Assembly (NCBI GenBank): GCA_903861075.1 | Contig: CAIOSY010000062.1 | Span: forward strand, 1 to 49,727 | Direction of reading: 5' to 3' | Length of the DNA stretch: 49,727 bases | Source of the DNA: an uncultured Nitrosomonadales bacterium | Lineage (GTDB): Bacteria; Pseudomonadota; Gammaproteobacteria; Burkholderiales; Gallionellaceae | In this document: positions 46,298-49,727 of the stretch, in pieces | Layout: each line of letters opens with the position of its first letter | How positions within the stretch are numbered: the stretch's first letter is position 1 | Made by a program: the position numbers and the translations under genes | The notes under the pieces: model-generated | What the model was told of the DNA's origin: nothing | What the model saw: only the letters and a program-made list of their open reading frames with translations | Databases searched by the model: none

Positions 46298-47143
46298 ATG
46301 CTGAGCTATCGTCACGCCTTTCACGCCGGCAATCACGCCGACGTTTTGAAACATTTTATCGAATTGCAATTGTTGCGTTACTTGAAGCAAAAGGAAAAAC
46401 CTTATTGGTACATTGATACCCATGCAGGGGCGGGATGCTATTCGCTCGATAGTGCTTATGCGGCACAAAATGCTGAATATGAAACTGGCATTGCAAAGTT
46501 GTGGGATCGCAATGATTTACCTGAGGCATTAGCAGATTATGTTGCGCAGATTAAGTCTATGAATCCCGGTGGGCAGTTGAAGCTCTATCCTGGGTCGCCC
46601 TTGATTGCAGAAGCGGTGCTGCGCGAGAGCGATAAAATGCGTTTGTTTGAATTGCATCCCAGTGATAGTGTGCTTCTCAATGAAAATTTTTCGGGATATG
46701 GTACGCAAGTATTAATACAGGCTGCCGATGGATTCAGTGCGCTGAAGGCTTTATTACCCCCGCCGCCGCGCCGCGCCCTTGTGTTAATCGATCCACCTTA
46801 TGAAGATAAACAAGATTATCAACGTGTGGTTCTGGCCTTAACAGAAGGACTTAAACGTTTCTCAAGTGGGATATATGCAGTCTGGTATCCACAATTGCAG
46901 CGTGCAGATGCTAGACAGTTACCTGAGCAATTAAAAAAATTACCCGTCAAGAGTTGGCTAAATGTTTCGCTTAGTGTGCAAGGTTTGAGTGAAGATGGTT
47001 TTGGGATGTACGGAAGTGGAATGTTTATTCTTAATCCGCCTTTTAATTTACATAAGATATTGACAGAAGTCATGCCCTACCTGCTCAATGTTTTGGGGCA
47101 AGGTGAACAAGCATCCTATACCCTGGAGTGCAAACAGGTATGA
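46298..47143 (+). CDS. rlmJ: 23S rRNA (adenine2030-N6)-methyltransferase RlmJ
   Basis: RlmJ methylates A2030 of 23S rRNA. The 281-residue protein begins MLSYRHAFHAGNHADVLKHF, which is the exact family start, and has YIDTHAGAGCYSL for SAM binding. VLIDPPYEDKQDY is the catalytic DPPY motif. I use the ATG at 46298 because the longer frame from 46214 adds 28 residues not seen in the family. Its stop shares bases with the next start (ATGA). Confidence 0.95.
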   Translation: MLSYRHAFHAGNHADVLKHFIELQLLRYLKQKEKPYWYIDTHAGAGCYSLDSAYAAQNAEYETGIAKLWDRNDLPEALADYVAQIKSMNPGGQLKLYPGSPLIAEAVLRESDKMRLFELHPSDSVLLNENFSGYGTQVLIQAADGFSALKALLPPPPRRALVLIDPPYEDKQDYQRVVLALTEGLKRFSSGIYAVWYPQLQRADARQLPEQLKKLPVKSWLNVSLSVQGLSEDGFGMYGSGMFILNPPFNLHKILTEVMPYLLNVLGQGEQASYTLECKQV

Positions 47144-47796
47144 AGTTGTCTATTCCCTCAGCAGGTGTATGTCGCTGTTGTCCTCGCTTGAGTCTTTTTC
47201 TCGACGAAGTTAAACTTGCTCACCCTGAGTATCATGCCGCACCGGTTGCACCCTTCGGGCCTGCGGGTAGTGGTTTTTTAATTGTCGGCTTAGCACCGGG
47301 TATGCACGGTGCTAACCGTACGGGGCGTCCTTTTACGGGAGATCATGCAGGTATTTTGTTGTATGAGTCCTTGTATAAATTTGGCTTTGCTACGCAATCT
47401 CAGTCGTTAAATGAATCAGGTAATGCGGATGCCAATTTACACTTAATTAATTGTCGTATTACCAATGCGGTACGCTGTCTACCTCCGCAAAATAAACCTG
47501 AAACACGTGAAGTTATAGAGTGTAATCACTACCTGGCTAGCGAGTTGGCTTTAGTGCCAGACGGTGGGGCAGTCCTTGCATTGGGTGCGATTGCGCATCA
47601 CGCTGTATTACGAGCACAACAATTGCGTAAAGCAGATTATGTATTCAGTCATGGTGCGCAACATTTGATGCCATCCGGGCTGACTCTGTTTGACAGCTAT
47701 CATTGTAGTCGCTATAACACGCAAACTCGCCGGTTAACAACAGCGATGTTTGAATCCGTAATTTCCTCTGTTGTAGCTCATCTTGAACCGGGTTAA
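47140..47796 (+). CDS. Family 5 uracil-DNA glycosylase, iron-sulfur type (UdgB)
   Basis: The 218-residue protein has the iron-sulfur cysteines in [27 protein letters not shown] and IECNHYLA. The family active site [19 protein letters not shown] (about residues 48-66) and the distal motif [15 protein letters not shown] complete the pattern. Family 5 enzymes remove uracil and other damaged bases. The distal motif has Cys where many have Pro after His. I start at the ATG at 47140, overlapping rlmJ by four bases; the GTG at 47128 is earlier in the frame. It overlaps the uvrC start by 14 bases. Confidence 0.88.
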   Translation: MKLSIPSAGVCRCCPRLSLFLDEVKLAHPEYHAAPVAPFGPAGSGFLIVGLAPGMHGANRTGRPFTGDHAGILLYESLYKFGFATQSQSLNESGNADANLHLINCRITNAVRCLPPQNKPETREVIECNHYLASELALVPDGGAVLALGAIAHHAVLRAQQLRKADYVFSHGAQHLMPSGLTLFDSYHCSRYNTQTRRLTTAMFESVISSVVAHLEPG

Positions 47797-49615
47797 ATTT
47801 GATCCAAAACCGATTTTGGCGAGCCTGCCTTTATTGCCAGGCGTGTACCGCTATTACGATAATTTGGATACAGTGCTTTATGTAGGTAAAGCAAAACAGC
47901 TCAAAAAACGTGTCTCATCCTATTTTCAGAAGACGATGGTGTCGCCTCGTATCCGCCTGATGATTTCGCATATTGCGCGCATTGAAATTACGGTCACACG
48001 GACTGAGGCGGAAGCCTTGCTGCTGGAAAATAACTTAATAAAATCCTTAAAGCCACGTTATAACATATTGTTTAGGGATGATAAATCTTATCCTTATATT
48101 GTATTGACAGGGAATAAGTATCCTCGTTTGACTTATTTTAGGGGAGGGGCAAATCGTCAGCATCAATACTTCGGTCCCTACCCTAACTCCTATGCCGCAC
48201 GTGAAACAATACAGTTATTGCAAAAACTTTTTCGTCTTCGTACTTGTGAAGATAGTGTATTCAATAACCGTACTCGTCCGTGTTTGTTGCACCAGATCAA
48301 TCGTTGCACAGCACCTTGCGTTGATTTAATTACAGAGATTAATTATCAGGCTGATATTCGTTGCGCAGTATTGTTATTGCAAGGAAAACACAAAGAGGTT
48401 GAGTCTACGCTAAGGTTGGCGATGGAGCAGGAAGCGCAAGCGCAACGTTATGAACAGGCTGCCGTGCTTCGCGATCAGATGAGGGCTTTACACACCGTTC
48501 AACAAAAACAGTTTGTTGAGTCTACTGGCGGCGCAACCGATGCTGATGTTGTTGCCCTAGTAATGCAGCAGAATCTGGTTTGTGTCAATCTTGCCATGAT
48601 AAGAGGTGGGCGTCATTTGGGGGATAAAAGCTTTTTCCCTGAGCATGCGGAGGGTTTACAGGCTGAGGATGTTGTGTATGCATTTATTACCCAGCATTAT
48701 CTTAATAAAAGTGTGCCGCCATTGCTGCTGTTGGCTGCAGGTTGTACGGATGATACCTTATCGGCAGTGCTTAGTGAGCAAGCGGGTCATCCTGTCAGGT
48801 TGATTTCTGCGATCACAGGGGAGCGGCGACAATGGTTGGAGATGGCTCAGCGCAACGCTGAATTAGCCTTGGGACAACGTCTTTTACAGCAGGGCGGGCA
48901 GCAGCTTAGACTAGATCGCTTACGCCATCTACTTGACTTGCCATTACTGCAGCGGGTTGAATGTTTTGATATTAGTCACACAATGGGGGAGGCAACGGTA
49001 GCTTCATGTGTAGTGTACGATAATCTGGCAATGCGTCCGGCACAATATAGACGCTATAACATTGCAACGCGCAGCGGGATTGTTGATGCTGGCATCATAC
49101 CGGGTGATGACTATGCAGCAATGCGTGTGGTATTAACGCGCCGTTATCATAAGCTACAAACAGGGGAGGGGGTTCGTCCTGATCTTGTCTTGATTGATGG
49201 AGGTTTGGGGCAGTTACATGTTGCGATGCAGGTGATGCAGGAATTGTGTATGGATTTGACGCTGATTGGGGTTGCAAAAGGCGTGGAGCGAAAAGCGGGT
49301 ATGGAACAGTTGATTTTTCCTGACGGAACAGTGCGTCAATTGCCTGCTGATGAACCTGCCTTGCATTTTATTCAGCAAATTAGGGATGAAGCGCATCGTT
49401 TCGCTATTACAGGGCATCGTGCTCGTCGCAGCAAGGCGCGTACAGCATCTAGCCTTGAAGAAATATCGGGGGTTGGGGAAAAGCGTCGTCGTAACTTATT
49501 AATGCACTTTGGTGGTCTTCGTGAGGTCATGGCTGCAAGTGTTGAGCAACTCTGTCAGGTAGAGGGAATTAGTCTTTCGCTGGCACGGCTAATTTATCAG
49601 CAACTACATCCATAA
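47783..49615 (+). CDS. uvrC: Excinuclease ABC subunit C
   Basis: UvrC makes both incisions in nucleotide excision repair. The 610-residue protein has an N-terminal GIY-YIG domain ([20 protein letters not shown], residues 17-36, with the [14 protein letters not shown] segment further on). A UVR helix pair lies around residue 220. An RNase H-like domain has [12 protein letters not shown] and [10 protein letters not shown], and a C-terminal HhH pair contains [18 protein letters not shown]. The only start I can support is TTG at 47783, inside the glycosylase gene. It ends 35 bases before a terminator. Confidence 0.93.
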   Translation: MNRVKFDPKPILASLPLLPGVYRYYDNLDTVLYVGKAKQLKKRVSSYFQKTMVSPRIRLMISHIARIEITVTRTEAEALLLENNLIKSLKPRYNILFRDDKSYPYIVLTGNKYPRLTYFRGGANRQHQYFGPYPNSYAARETIQLLQKLFRLRTCEDSVFNNRTRPCLLHQINRCTAPCVDLITEINYQADIRCAVLLLQGKHKEVESTLRLAMEQEAQAQRYEQAAVLRDQMRALHTVQQKQFVESTGGATDADVVALVMQQNLVCVNLAMIRGGRHLGDKSFFPEHAEGLQAEDVVYAFITQHYLNKSVPPLLLLAAGCTDDTLSAVLSEQAGHPVRLISAITGERRQWLEMAQRNAELALGQRLLQQGGQQLRLDRLRHLLDLPLLQRVECFDISHTMGEATVASCVVYDNLAMRPAQYRRYNIATRSGIVDAGIIPGDDYAAMRVVLTRRYHKLQTGEGVRPDLVLIDGGLGQLHVAMQVMQELCMDLTLIGVAKGVERKAGMEQLIFPDGTVRQLPADEPALHFIQQIRDEAHRFAITGHRARRSKARTASSLEEISGVGEKRRRNLLMHFGGLREVMAASVEQLCQVEGISLSLARLIYQQLHP

Positions 49616-49652
49616 ATAAAGCTGAGCTATTCATGTGGTGAAGTGAAAATGG

Positions 49653-49688
49653 AAAACCCGCTAATTTTTTGAATTAGCGGGTTTTATT
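49653..49688. terminator. Bidirectional terminator between uvrC and tRNA-His
   Basis: AACCCGCTAATT and AATTAGCGGGTT pair perfectly around a T-rich 5-base loop. A T run lies on one side and an A run on the other, so it can end both the plus-strand uvrC message and the minus-strand tRNA. Confidence 0.88.
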
Positions 49689-49727
49689 TGGGGTGGCTGA
49701 TGGGGCTCGAACCCACGACAACAGGAA
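49689..49727 (-). tRNA. tRNA-His, 3' part (cut by the right edge)
   Basis: The reverse complement ends in the T arm GTGGGTTCGAGCCCCAT, then acceptor strand CAGCCAC, discriminator C73 and an encoded CCA. The start TTCCTGTTGTC is the end of the anticodon stem and the variable loop. C73 is the identity base of bacterial tRNA-His, and the sequence matches the known tRNA-His T arm and acceptor. The anticodon itself lies outside the window. Confidence 0.85.

Overview
The window is a chromosomal stretch of a Gram-negative bacterium, most likely a betaproteobacterium of the Gallionellaceae/Nitrosomonadales type. That placement is inferred from gene content and order (ndk-rlmN-rodZ-ispG; typA, fabI, a full ccm locus; parE-parC), from EarP with an arginine-type EF-P, and from a base composition that looks close to balanced by eye (not counted). 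Almost all of it is housekeeping DNA with short intergenic gaps. The only recognisable insertion sequence is a transposase cut by the left edge.

Layout. (1) 1-770: transposase fragment on the minus strand. (2) 955-3660: typA with its terminator, then fabI on the minus strand. (3) 3770-10769: complete system I cytochrome c maturation operon ccmABCDEFGHI, including a 55-codon ccmD, followed by a MipA/OmpV-type outer-membrane protein. (4) 11718-16257: yajD-type HNH protein, rep helicase, a DUF455 ferritin-like protein, and lplT on the minus strand. (5) 16353-22759: alr, mtnP, apt, a decayed segment, mtnA, a FucA-like class II aldolase, earP and efp, several joined by one- to eight-base overlaps. 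It combines 5'-methylthioadenosine/5'-deoxyadenosine salvage with rhamnosylation of EF-P. (6) 22779-23680: terminator, a 10-bp A-tract repeat array inside a possible small mobile element, and a LexA-like S24 repressor with a palindromic operator inside its own promoter. (7) 23734-26643: selD and mnmH back to back (selenouridine in tRNA), an S4-domain protein and a DUF1439 lipoprotein. (8) 26663-30689: a TPR-methyltransferase, a COG4255-like protein, and an MscS channel fused to a cyclic-nucleotide-binding domain. (9) 30820-35438: accA, tilS, then a flgP-flgT-like cassette with a small exported coiled-coil protein. (10) 35795-39434: ndk, rlmN, rodZ, ispG, without the pilF and hisS often found among them. 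(11) 39540-49615: a small lipoprotein candidate, hslO, a DEDDh exonuclease, parE, parC, rlmJ, a family 5 uracil-DNA glycosylase and uvrC. The window ends in the 3' half of a tRNA-His on the minus strand.

I see no CRISPR array, rRNA, prophage, toxin-antitoxin pair or obvious defence island. The items most worth following up are the methylthioadenosine salvage cluster that looks built for the aldolase-type DHAP shunt, the LexA-like regulator with an AGAAC-N4-GTTCT operator, the repeat element before it, and the flgP/flgT cassette.
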